Assembly: GCA_950106755.1 (NCBI GenBank)
Contig: OX467089.1
Location: forward strand, 25,525,345 to 25,589,344
Length of the DNA: 64,000 nt
Direction: 5' to 3'
From: Climacium dendroides
Lineage: Eukaryota; Streptophyta; Bryopsida; Hypnales; Climaciaceae
Part shown: positions 1 to 10,949 of the stretch, one piece after another
Position numbering within the stretch: the first letter of the stretch is position 1
How the letters are laid out: each line of letters begins with the position of its first letter
Notes under the pieces: model-generated
The model's database searches: none
Told to the model about the DNA's origin: nothing
The model's input: the letters and a program-made list of their open reading frames with translations, nothing else
Program-made: the position numbers and the translations under genes

Positions 1-100
1 TAAAATAAAGGAAACAAATAAAATAAAATAAAGGAAACAAATAAAATAAAATAAAGAAAACAAATACAATAAAATAAAGGAAACAAATATAATAAAATAA
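1..100. repeat. A-rich short tandem repeat
   Basis: About four imperfect copies of a 24-26 bp unit containing AAATAAAGGAAACAAATA run from the window edge to about position 100. It is a simple minisatellite and may continue to the left of the window. Confidence 0.85.
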
Positions 101-2639
101 ATAGCCAAATTTAAGGTATGGATGAAGGGCCAAAGTTTTTTCAGTAGAATTTCTAAGAATTGATCTTAGAAACTCTACCAAAATCACTTTGGCCATTTAT
201 GTTTTGAATATCAAATTTTGTTGTGTAGGATATATATTAGATAACCAATGAATCCGTGCTCGTGGCAAATAGGTTATTATACATAACTTGGTTGTACATT
301 GTTCAATCACAACCTTTGATCTTCATGATCCAAGGGTGTAGGAAGCAAGTTAAAAGGAAAAAAGATTATGAGTTGCAACCTCTAATGATAATAGTGATGG
401 GTTGCCAATGGGTTGGTGCTATGTTAGTATTGGAAAGTCAACAACTGGTTATGATGAGGTATGATTACTCCTCACTAATTGGAACCATAAGTGATGATTA
501 GAGACATCATATCAAAATCATATTTTTAGAGATTACATTTAACTTGATTTTCCACATTTCCAATCAAACAAATTTTGAAGTAGGTCATTTTGCAATGCTT
601 AAATCAGAGATATAATGTTTTGTTTTTAACACAATCCTTATAGTTAACTAATGCTAGAAGTTAGTACCTACCATGTTTCAAATGATCTCTTATCCTTTGA
701 TGATTGGTGAAGAATAATGAATTTCACAATACGAAGAACCTCTCAACCCAAACTTCACTTAACTTATCAATGAAGTACCTCCTTCATTTCAATATTTTGT
801 TGATACTTGATGGTACATGTGATATTTGTTACAAAAGTTACAAAATTAAACATTATTTGACTTTAATTATGTTTGATTTCGATAGATGAAGTCATTATTT
901 TCTACAAAGTTTGATAATTATATTTTTGAATTATTTTTTATTAATCTTGCTTCTTGGCTACTGTGTACAATATATCATAGAAAAGCTACATTAAAATTCT
1001 CAAATAACAAATGAAAAAAATGAAGGCAATGCTTGCCAATTCTTCTCAACCCAATTTTTCCTCAAAGAAAGAAACAATTCTAAAAAGCCATTAAGATAGA
1101 AGAACCTACTCTTGTCACTTTAAGGCAATTTGCAATCTATTGTTGCAAGAAATTTTTTCTTATTGAAAGTCAATAGAGTTAAGGTAGGTGGGTGAAGAAA
1201 AGATCAAATTATTTGTAAAAGTAAAGAAAGAATGATTTATCAAAGTTAGAACATAGTAAGGATCTTCTTGCAATTCCAATAATTGCACATTTTGTAATAT
1301 TGAAGTCTACATTTTGTAATATTGATATATGCACATTCAAACACCTTTTCTCAAATCAAACAAACTACAAAAACCACCTTATACCATTTACCCACCTTAT
1401 GTCTCTAACTACAAATTACCACCCAATTTGAAAATGGTCGTTACTGTACACCGAAACTTCCTTGTATCCTTAACCCTTAATGCTAATGAAGGCATTTTTA
1501 ATTCAATAGATGACTAAAAAGCCTTCTAATAGGACAAAAATGCAACTATTCATCCTTTGTTGTGAATTTTGTTGTGAAAAGAGGTCTTCTAGAGTAGTTT
1601 GGCTTCCAATGAGTGCTTTTGTAATTTTTTAAATGATTGAATGATTTACATAGTAACCAAATGGATGATTTATGTGGTCATCAATTCATCCCTAAAGATT
1701 AAATATTGAGTTTAGATCCTAAGCAACAAAAGTAGACAACATCCTTGAATGGGGATTGGAGAGGAGATAAATATCTACCTCAAGAAGGTCTATTTTGTGT
1801 AACAACGACGCTAGCTAGCATGTGAGTATAAAAATGTGTGCCTCAAGGGGATGAATCATGAGCCTATCTACTCTACAACCATTGAAGATATTTATAACAA
1901 ACATACCTATTATATAGGTATCGTATAACCATAGAAGGTTCACATAACTTAAGTACTTCTAATATAGGTATATATAACTATAGAAGGTGCCTATAATATA
2001 GGTGCTTAGACTCCTAAGTTCATGGGGTCAAGATCCTAAGCTCACATGCTAACAACCCTCTATTGTGCAATCTTCTTTTTGTCACAAGTTGACCGTGGAT
2101 TAGAAAAGATTCTAATACTTCCTGTGGGCTTTGAAATGGAATGTATTTTAAAATATAGAAAATTGCCACTTAGTAGATGGAATATATTCTATTTTTTTCC
2201 CATACAACTTTGACCATGCATATATCAACCTCCAAACTCCATATCTTTTTATCTATATTTATAATTTCTAAATTCATAAAATAATTTAATCAATATGTTT
2301 CAATTAATCCAAAATAGTGAGATGCACTTCATTGCTTATTAAATACATAACATTCAATTTTAGTCACAAGGCTACCTTCCCCCCCAACAAAATGATGTGC
2401 AATATTTCACTTCCCATCAATATCTACAATAGCACATGTTGGAAAGTGTCAAAAGATAAACACAATTTTGTTGAGTCACATTTGCATGATGGCCATCACA
2501 TTTAACTAGGTCACCAAAGAGAAAAAAAATTCTAAAGTTTTGAATAAAACTTCAAAAAAGCGCATTTAGTTCATAAAAAGATAATGAATTCTACAACTCA
2601 ATTACTTTATTTTGCTTACCAAGCCACTCATGGTTTGTT
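101..2639. other. AT-rich intergenic DNA, no gene seen
   Basis: No open frame here has the composition, length or conserved residues of a gene. The stretch 1,890-2,060 carries several copies of a TATAATATAGGT-like motif followed by text ending in CTAACAACCCTC. Related text occurs at about 43,590-43,680 and, in part, at 7,750-7,810, so this is a dispersed repeat rather than unique sequence. Confidence 0.6.
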
Positions 2640-3130
2640 TTCAACTTAGTTAAATTAAGCTTTTTATATACATATGGAGGTGAAACAACCCATGTGGATT
2701 ATGTAAATTAGAATTGATAGGAGCTCTTGAATTGCTCATAGTTAAATCAAAAGGGAGAATTGTATTTGAAGTAGAGTTTCAAACCTCATTTAGGTTTACC
2801 AAAATAACTTTTTTCAAAATCTTTGAACTGATAAAAATTGAGAAATAAAGTTAAATTTCATATCCAAAAATGCATTTGAGATTTTGAGCCTCCAATTAAA
2901 AGTTATGAACATATTTGAGGGGGGTTGGAAGAGACATTTTTTTTGACATTTTCATAAATTGTCTCAAAATTTTGTTCAATAATATTTGAATCCCAAATGA
3001 ATTTTAGGAGATGAAATTTAGATTGATTTACCAACTTTTTTTAATTCAAAGTTTTTTGAAAAAAATTATTCTACTATGACTAAATGAGGTTTAAAATTTT
3101 ACATCAAACATAATTTTGACATTTTGACAA
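2640..3130. repeat. Fold-back (inverted) repeat, dispersed family B
   Basis: The segment 2,757-2,830 and the reverse complement of 3,044-3,125 match over about 75 bp, sharing AAACCTCATTTAG and the flanking TTTTTTCAAAA. The outer part (2,640-2,790) also matches the reverse complement of 57,300-57,430, for example GGTGAAACAACCCATG against CATGGATTGTTTTACC. It therefore looks like a non-autonomous fold-back transposon with at least two copies in the window. Confidence 0.6.
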
Positions 3131-3291
3131 TGAGTAGTCAAACTCTCATTTTCAAATTATCCCATACCTTTGAAGATTCATGGTGAATACTTCATTTCAA
3201 TATAAAAATGACATCTTCAACCTTCATACCTACAAATGTCATTAAAGCAAATTCTTCATTGGGCCATGAAACTTCTTTTGAATGGAAAAGG

Positions 3292-3519
3292 GTAACCCTT
3301 AAATGATGAGCCAGTCACTATAGAAATCATATATGTTTGGATAGTTGGTTTAAAAAAATGAAAAAGCACTCATTGGAAAACAAGCTACTATAGAAGACGT
3401 TCTTTTTTTCTAATAAAATTTGGAGGATGAATAATTGCACTTATGTCTTGCACGGAAAGATTCTTTGTCATTCATCAACCAAAAAACATCCTCATTGTCA
3501 ATGTCATTTAAGGGTTAAA
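3292..3519. mobile_element. Short TIR element (MITE-like) with TAACCCTTAAATGA ends
   Basis: The left end TAACCCTTAAATGA (3293-3306) is mirrored by TCATTTAAGGGTTA (3505-3518), giving a unit of about 226 bp with 14-bp perfect terminal inverted repeats. The ends belong to the same TTAACCCxTAAA motif family that recurs through the window. There is no coding potential. Confidence 0.55.
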
Positions 3520-4410
3520 TGACAATGGTATTTTTTATCAAAGATTCTTGAGATTTATGGCAAACCATCACTTGGTATTTCTTTGTTGATTTCTTTGGTT
3601 CGTTCAAGATTTCACAAAAAGAAAATAGCACACCATAGATGTACTGCCACAATCCCAGCGCCTGGTATTGAGCTAACTTTGATTTCTCCATGTGGATGTT
3701 TTTCATGGAGGAGGCCTCCAGAGAGAAGGCTACTGAATGTTATGTACAGTACACTTCCAGGAAAAAGGAAAAACACAACATGAAAACGGGAGTTGAACTA
3801 AAGGGTTATCTCTGTTATCAAACCAAGATCCCAAGTTATAACCTTGGTTAGTGGCGTAGGGTTTAATTGCAAGCAGTGGATAAAAAAAGCCTTTAAGAAA
3901 AAGTACAAACCAGCTATTCAATTAAGTTTAGCTACTTCCAAGATCGTCTTTCAAGATGTAAAGTATCTAAAAGTATGTTACCTGAGGAAGGGGATAATTT
4001 TAAACCAAGTGTAACGACTCTAAAATACAGTTCAACGATTCGCATTATCTGCATTCGACTATGAACTCAATTTGATGTCCAGACAAAAGCAGAATGCTAT
4101 CACAGGTAGTTTGGAATACAGTTGCTCATTCATTTTTTCAGATTAAATGTGCAAGAAAAGCATGTTCCTGTACAGCACACTGCACTCTTGATCATTTGAG
4201 ATAAAAAAATACAGGGACAAGATAAGTTTACCACCGGCTTGGTCGCCGCAACTTTAGACCTTCCCGTCCAGATATTCACCTAGTCAAGCCCATAATTCCA
4301 ACACAAAATCTCGTTGAAATCTGTACACACTAGAACATGAAAGGCTGAGGTGCAATGACTTCTGAAAAAGTGGGTTCTCTCCATGCCAAAATTCAGACTG
4401 CTACCTCAAG
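3520..4410. other. 3' flank of the PRCC-like gene
   Basis: Intergenic and probable 3' untranslated sequence of the minus-strand gene ending at 4411. Composition is less AT-rich than the DNA to the left. Small open frames here have no recognisable protein features. Confidence 0.4.
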
Positions 4411-6227
4411 CTACCAGCCATATTTGGCTTGAGTTTCTGCTTTTGTCAAGCTGCCTTTAGCGCGACGGTCTAATAAGTCCATCTCTCTTGCCTTACTGTC
4501 CTGCAAGAGAGTGCCAATTTGGTGCTTCCTTCGTTGTAGCTTTGACGGCTTGTCCTTACTTGAAACAGGCTGCAATGAAAGAAACGCACTCTTAGAAAAC
4601 GGGTTACTCCGAGGGGATATTCATGCCAGTATGAAACTGTCAAGGATGAAAATGTGAAACGTAACAACCTCATAAGAAACAGTACATCGATAACAAGTAG
4701 GAATGCTTTCCATAATCTACCCGGTGCATTAAAAAATAAATGACCAGAAGGCATTAGCTATAACCTGATAGGCTGGCCCAAATGCAATCCCAGTTGTTCG
4801 TATTTGATCCTCCCGCAGTTTAGCACCACCAGTCAAATCAGCTTGTTTAACCTCAATCACATTAGGCGCAGCCATTCTATCTTCCCTCCCTCTTCGCCTC
4901 TCACTTTGCAAGACTTGCGCAACTGGATCAGAAACTGGTGCAGAATTTGCAGATGCATACGAGGCTGGACTAGTGTAAGAGGAAACACTTCCAGGGTACT
5001 GCCAGTTCTGCGGTTCATAATGACTAGTAACATCATGCGGTATCTCCTGGGCAGGCTGTGTCGATGTCCATCCATAAGGCTCATTTGCATACTGCACCTA
5101 ACAAATCAAAAAGTTAGAAGGGTCCTCCCAAAAAACAACCCCCCTAATCCTGTCGTTACCACGCCACTTGCTTGCGACTGCAGAGGAACCCTAATTTCAA
5201 GTATCGCAATAGATCACCAGCTTCTTGTGAATATCTAATAGAACTATCCTCTGTAATACATACTCTACCAAAGGAAAAGAAACAGGTCTCAAAGAAGTAT
5301 TGGGCATATGCAGCATACCTGAGGAACAAATTCAGCAATCTCATCCACTGCATACGTGGAGTTATCGTACTGAAGTTGGTCTTGTGAGGCATGAGCTTCA
5401 TTCTTGACATTGGCAGGGGCTGTCGATATCCTCGAATTGACAACCGCTGATTCCGTCTTGACATCCTCAGTGCTTGGCCTTGCGACAACTTCCATGGCTG
5501 CCCGGCGTCCCCCTGAAGTAGGACCAGTTCCCAAGGTCGATCCTAACCCTAAAGTGTGCTTGGGAGCCGGTAGAAGTGATGAGAGGCCACCTTTGCCCGT
5601 GGTCGTGGAGCGAGGTTCAGCTTTGGGTTTCTTCTGCGCTGGTCTCCAATCATCGTCGTCATCCTCCAGAATGGACACGTCAATCGGGGGTTTGAATGCC
5701 ACTGGTTGCTTCTTCACTTTAGGGATGCTATACGATAACTCCGCTTTCACCCTGGAACTATCAAATTCAACCTTGGGAGGCGGAAGAGCTGCAAATAAAG
5801 AAGGTTGCAAAGCGCTATGATCGTCATTAGGGTTTCCAACGAATTCTTCAACCTTAGGAGGCGGAAGAGCTGCAAACAAAGAAGGTTTCGAAAAGCTATC
5901 AGTTGGGTTTCTATATCCTGTCCCGAATTCTTCCTCTTTCAGCGGAGGTAGCTTCGCAGATAAGCCTGGCTTCGGTTTCTGAGTTGCTCCACCCTCTTCG
6001 GCCTTGAAAACGTCTTTCTTCGCTTCGAATTGTGGCGGAGGCAGAGAAGCAAACAACGAACCTGAAGATGCTTCGGAACCAGAATTCCGCGGAGCTGGAA
6101 GACGACCGAATAAAGAAACCTTCGGAGGAGGTGCTTGGGATGCAGCATTCGAGCTTGGTGCTACCGATTTCTCCTCTTCCTGCTCGTCTTCATCATCGCT
6201 ACCATAACTTGCAAGAAGCGAATCCAT
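4411..6227 (-). CDS. PRCC: PRCC-like proline-rich nuclear protein, 3 exons
   Basis: The exons are 5319-6227, 4765-5097 and 4411-4569, all joined in phase 0, giving 466 aa. The start is MDSLLASYGSDDEDE; an in-frame ATG 84 bp upstream would add residues unlike the family. Residues 1-303 are proline-rich and acidic with repeated LFAxLPPP motifs, one of them nearly duplicated as SLFAALPPPKVE. The middle exon carries VIEVKQADLTGG and LREDQIRTTGIAFGP. The last exon is basic and ends TKAETQAKYGW, matching the conserved PRCC C-terminus (TQAKYGF in animals). PRCC proteins are nuclear and linked in animals to splicing factors and mitotic checkpoint control; the plant role is inferred only. It is bordered on its upstream side by a MITE about 250 bp away. 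Confidence 0.88.
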
Positions 6228-6480
6228 GTTAAATCCTTTCCGATGCAAATCAAACCCTAGAACTGTCTCCTTAGATTGCCAAACACTAAATGAACTCGAT
6301 ACCCTACTCAACGAAACTCGAAAATCATAATCTCTTCGGGATTCAACTCAAAAAACGAACTCAATGAATGCAATCGAAATGACCGGGATGAGAAATTAGT
6401 TGCGCTTGGCGTGGACGAAAGAGAGCGCTCGGGATTGAGGCCCGCCTCTGCTACTCCGGTGAAACCCGGTTTATCCTATT
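6228..6480 (-). promoter_or_regulatory. Probable promoter/5' leader of the PRCC-like gene
   Basis: This GC-richer stretch lies directly upstream of the PRCC-like start and ends where a MITE inserts at 6482. No clear TATA box was seen. It is assigned only by position, and transcription start is unknown. Confidence 0.35.
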
Positions 6481-7033
6481 AGAGCATCCTCAGTCCAACC
6501 GGTACATTGGCCCTCCAAATGTATTTCTAATTACTAGTACAAGGAATTAGAACTTGAAATTTCTATCAAGCACACCTCAGAGTCCTTTGAGAAGGTATAG
6601 GAAAACTCAAATATAGACATTCACAATGAAAATAAACCATATCAAAAGTACAAAATTTATAGAGGCCTTGGCAAATCATAGTTACTAAAGCACAATGTCC
6701 CCTAAACTTGAAATGGTAGAATTTTGCTTTTATAATTGTAATTTGTCAAAACCTCTATAATTTTTGTCCTCTAGATAACTTTCAAAGTGGTTAATTTTGA
6801 TTGTCAAATGTTGAAATTTGAATTTTTTCTTGTACCTACTTAAAATTCTTTAAGATGTACTTCTAATGATAGAAATTATAAGTTCTTGTATAACAATCAA
6901 AAGCTAAAAATAGATTTGGAAGGCAAATTTTCTACTTGGAATAGGGATGCTCGATTTGGAAGCCAATTTTCTACTTGGAATAGGGATGCTCAATTTGGAA
7001 GCCAATTTTCTACTTGGAATAGGGATGCTCTTA
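6479..7033. mobile_element. Tourist-like MITE with TTA target duplication
   Basis: The element 6482-7030 (549 bp) begins GAGCATCC and ends GGATGCTC, and is flanked on both sides by TTA (6479-6481 and 7031-7033). A 3-bp TTA duplication and GAGCATC-type ends are hallmarks of PIF/Harbinger-mobilised MITEs. The interior contains a further inverted repeat (ACAAAATTTATAGAGG against CCTCTATAATTTTTGT). It has no coding capacity. The autonomous source could be a Harbinger element such as the one whose transposase lies at 26.1-27.4 kb, but their ends have not been matched. Confidence 0.75.
6913..7030. repeat. 39-40 bp tandem repeat, 3 copies, at the MITE end
   Basis: Three consecutive units (6913-6952, 6953-6991, 6992-7030) read approximately GATTTGGAAGCCAATTTTC, then TACTTGGAATAGGGATGCTC. 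Each carries the terminal GGATGCTC, so the right terminus of the MITE is present three times. Confidence 0.9.
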
Positions 7034-8329
7034 GAACTTGTGCTACCAACTTATAAAGGTCATAGCATCTATAATATATTTGAAATATTATTGTATTATT
7101 GAAATTTTTGTTGCAAAAGAAGTAACAATCACTTTAAGCTTTTTTCAAGTGTTTTACTTTGAAATTTCACATAAATTTTAAAAATATTCAAAAAGTGTGA
7201 TTTTGCTTTTAAAAATTTATAATTTCCAATTGTTAGAAAATATATAAATCACTCAAGTTAACCCTAAAACTTCCAAAAAGACATTTTGTGTCTTTTGGTT
7301 TATATTAGAAAGGCTTTTAGGATGGAAGAAAACAATTTCTTTCAAAAAAATGTAAGGGACTTATTTGAATTTACTTTCAATGAATCATACAAGATATTCT
7401 TTTATAGTGAAATTTTGACTTTTCTACATAAGAAAATGGCAAATCCATGGATAGAAGTATAGTGTATTTTGACAACTCTTGATCTAAATTTTAATCAAAA
7501 GAATGATGTTTTTTGAATTTGAATGCAACTAATAAAATCAAGAATCTTAAGTTTAGATTATATACCAAATTGAAATTTTGAAGAATTCCTAAACTTCAAT
7601 ATTTTTATTTCAATTTGAACTTTGGACCAATAACTATGAAGTATTGATTGCCTAATTTTGGAATGACATTGTACATTGATCAATACCACGATGTTCTACA
7701 CAACGGTTAGCTATTTTGTAAATTTAAAATTGTGAGCCCATGAGCTTAGAAAACTACATACCTATATTATAGGTGTATATATTATAAAACCTTCCATAAT
7801 TATAGTGTAACTATATTATAAGTGTTTGTGATACAAACACCTTCAATGGTTGTAGAATATATATCTATATTTATGCTTAAGTCTCAAATGCTCACATTTT
7901 CATACTCACACACTAGCATTGTTGTGTTTTACATTGTAATATATTCCTATAGACAAATTTCAAAAATTTTAAACACATCAATTTATATTAGTTGCAATTT
8001 TTTATTTTTTATTCAAAAATTAATAATAATTTCAAATTCTTTAACAAACATCTCTATTTTTATTTATTTTTAAATTATGACTTCCAAAATATATGTAATC
8101 ATATCTTTAAAAATAAATATTAAAAATCTCATTCATATATAGTTGCAAAATAGGAACATATAAAAGAGAAAATTTGAAATTAAAAATAATGGTTAGAAGC
8201 CCATCTTTTCACAATTATCTAAATTGACTACTAGTTTTTAATTTAGGATGTCTTCAATAGTTTGATATACTACCTTGCCAAATATAACTTTAATTTTTTA
8301 CTACTTTATAATTTGAATTTGAAATTTAT
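7034..8329. other. AT-rich intergenic DNA, no gene seen
   Basis: No supported gene. Around 7,750-7,810 lie TATATTATAGGTGTATA-like motifs resembling those at 1,900-2,000 and 43,600, again pointing to a dispersed repeat. Confidence 0.5.
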
Positions 8330-9010
8330 TTAATTAAAAGTGCATTTAAAAAGTATTTTGAATAGGTATAAGAAATCTCAAATTTAGACATTAGACAATA
8401 AAAATAATCCACTTCCAAAATATACTAATAGACACAAATTATAGAGGTATTGCCAAAACAAGCTTACTTAATGGAGAATTTCATTAAAATGGTAGATATT
8501 CTGTGACTTTGGCATTCCCACAATTCAGTCCGGGCGGTCTAAACTCTATTAACATCATAGATTTTTGAAATCTATACCATTATTATATATCTAAAATCTA
8601 AGAAATATGTAGATTTTCTAGACCGACCAATTTGAAATCTACATCTTTCCTAGATTTAATACATCTATTACTGGTGTAGAGTTTACAAATCTAAGACACT
8701 AATAGATTTCAAACTGCCAAGTCTGAATTGTAGGAATGGCACACTATGAAAATGACACATGGAATATTGTGATTTTAATGAAATTTCCCATTATTTTATG
8801 CAGAATTTGGCCAATTGAACTCCAAAATGCTATGATGTTGGCCACATTTTGAATTGGTATGTATAATTTGTGAACACCTTTATAAATTTCATCTTTTAGT
8901 GTGCTTTTGAAACAATTTATTTCATTACCCAATGTCCAAATTTGAGATTTCTTATATATATTCAAAATTACTTTTGAATGTGCTTCCAATTATAAAAATT
9001 TCAAGTTTTA
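8330..9010. mobile_element. Long-TIR fold-back element (~0.67 kb)
   Basis: The left half (8,330-8,545) and the reverse complement of the right half (8,710-9,010) match over two hundred or more bases with gaps. Shared blocks include AAGAAATCTCAAATTT, AATTTCATTAAAAT and GGCATTCC, the last followed by ACAATTCAG on both arms. Between the arms lies a region repeating AAATCTA/TAGATTT. Long imperfect arms and no open frame fit a non-autonomous fold-back DNA element. Segments near 6,600-6,900 resemble its arms, so it may be related to the MITE at 6482. Confidence 0.6.
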
Positions 9011-9185
9011 ATTACAAAGCAATAAAAAGTTAGAGGGTTATGTTTGGCGAGCCTATTTCTAGGTCCCATTAAGGATACCCTTAGAACATTTACAATGCAA
9101 ATGGTTTCAAAGATGGTAATAGCATAATAAAGGACTAACTCAAAATAACCTTCAATGCAATAAATAACCCTCAATGCAATTAGTA

Positions 9186-9385
9186 TTGGATCTCTCATTC
9201 CTTATTTTCTAGCTAGCCATTTTCTAATTGAATCTCTCATTTCTTATTTTCCTACTCAATAAGTTGACAAAATGCAATCAATATTGGGTTTCTCATTTCT
9301 TGGATCTCTCATTCCTTATTTTCTAGCCATTTTCTAATTGGATCTCTCATTCCTTATTTTCCTACTAAATAAGTTGACAAAATAT
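9186..9385. repeat. Tandem duplication of ~95-110 bp
   Basis: The text TCTCTCATTCCTTATTTTC followed by CTAGCCATTTTCTAATTG and CAATAAGTTGACAAAAT appears twice, once from about 9,189 and once from about 9,303. It is an imperfect direct duplication. Confidence 0.75.
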
Positions 9386-9599
9386 GAAGGGCCTATTACA
9401 ATATGAAGATTCATAATTGTTATACCTTTTCAAGTATTGTTATGTGTATTAATAAATAAGACCTTATTTAATAAAAAGCCTTTTCCTATCATTTTTTTTA
9501 TATAATGTGGAAAAGTCCATTTGAAGTTTGGATTGCTAGCTTTGCATTAGGACAATTAAAAAAAATCAATACAATGTTTTACACCTAAAAACTAAACCA

Positions 9600-9830
9600 T
9601 TTTCCTTGAGGCCGATTGCACAATTTTTGCACAATTTTCAACTTTTAGTCCAATCACAAGTGAGGATTTGGAGCTTTTAGCACAATTTTCAACTTTTTGT
9701 CCAATCAGAAGTGAGGATTTGGAGCACAAATTTTAGCTTTTTGTCCAATTACAAGTGGAGATTTGGGGCCTCTTACACAAAAATAGGCATTTTTGTCCAA
9801 TCACAAATCTAATCACATGTGAGGATTTTG
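9600..9830. repeat. Imperfect tandem repeats around TCCAATCACAAGTGAGGAT
   Basis: At least four spaced copies of TCCAATCACAAGTGAGGAT (or close variants) followed by TTGGAGC/TTGGGGC occur between 9,650 and 9,835, roughly every 55-65 bp. Only simple local duplication is inferred. Confidence 0.7.
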
Positions 9831-9878
9831 GGCCATTCAATAAATTGGCCTTGTCTCTAGGTGTAAATGAACCCCTCC

Positions 9879-9991
9879 ACATGAAAACTCCGGTGTTGGC
9901 TTCAAACATGAAAACTCCGGTGTTGGTTGGCTTGGAACATGAAAACTCCGGTGTTGGCTTGAAACATGAAAACTCCGGTGTTGGCTTGGAA
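9879..9991. repeat. Minisatellite, 4 copies of ~27-31 bp
   Basis: Four copies of ACATGAAAACTCCGGTGTTG, each followed by GCTTCAAA or GCTTGGA variants, lie head to tail. A shadow open frame across it encodes a repetitive peptide that is not considered real. Confidence 0.9.
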
Positions 9992-10399
9992 CCAGCTGGG
10001 ATGGGATGATCCGACTTCTTGTTTAGATTCCTTGTAGGGGTGCATATAAAATAAAAGCCCCCTATTTTATACTTGATTAATTCATCTAGTACACCTGTCC
10101 TACCATGTAGGAGGTCTTTGATTACAAATATGAATTCAAAATTTGCAAATTTATTCATGCGTGGCAAATAAAAAATTTCAGCATTTTCCCTCGGGGATGA
10201 GTGAGGGGTGTTTCCGGCCTATTGCCCCATTCAAGGGTATATGTAAAAATTGCCACCTATTTTATGTTGCATCAATTTTTTATTTCTTTGCATATCCTTT
10301 AATTTAGGACCTCTGATTGCAAATATGAATTCAAAATTTTCAAATTTTGTGATGGGCGGCAAATAAAAAATTTCAGTGTTTTCTCCAGGGGTAAAACAC

Positions 10400-10570
10400 G
10401 GGGCAATAAGAGCATCGCCACCCATTCCCTGGCTTGCTCCCGGCCCGGGGCTTGAGCGGGGCCGGAGGGAAAAAAGAGAGCCACCGGGGCCCGGGGGAAG
10501 AAAAGAAAGCGGACGGGCCCGGCACAAATGGCTCCGGCCACAGTAGTGCACCATGCCCGGAGTTCAAGTT
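10400..10570. other. GC-rich island in AT-rich DNA
   Basis: About 170 bp with long runs of G and C (for example CCCGGCCCGGGGC) follow AATAAGAGCATCGCCACCC. GAGCATCG resembles the end of the MITE at 6482, and CACCCATTC is shared (reverse complement) with the GC-rich patch at 27,900-28,030. It could be the terminus of a Harbinger-type element, but no partner end was found. Confidence 0.4.
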
Positions 10571-10949
10571 GACTTCTATCTTTTCTCTCTTCCCGAGGAG
10601 ATGTCGGGCTTTCAATTTGTTCAATTTCCCGAGGCAATTAAAGGCAGTAGGAAGGTTCCCTTGTTTGCCGTGTATTGTTTTGGTTATCAATTATAATTGT
10701 CTATAAATTTCAAGGAAAAAAATGGGGTAGGAAAAAATGCAATGATGAAGTACAAAATTATTTGCAATGCCGGTCTATTTGCAATGGAGTTTAATTCATT
10801 TGCTTTAAAAAAAAAGACAATGACATGAAGGACTTGTAATTATAAAGAACTAAAATTGACATTACCTTAAATTAAATAAAAATTGACATCAATTTGGAAA
10901 GATTTTTTTTGTTTTTTTATAAAAAAATTCAATTTAAGACCAAAATAAT

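Noticed and set aside
9733..10167. 144-residue minus frame with repeated EANTGVFM/KPTPEFSC
   Set aside because: Generated by the 27-31 bp minisatellite; no domain and no start or splice support.
10231..10706. Overlapping Pro/Gly/Arg-rich frames at the GC island
   Set aside because: Three frames on one strand and one on the other are open only because of high GC; none has conserved features.
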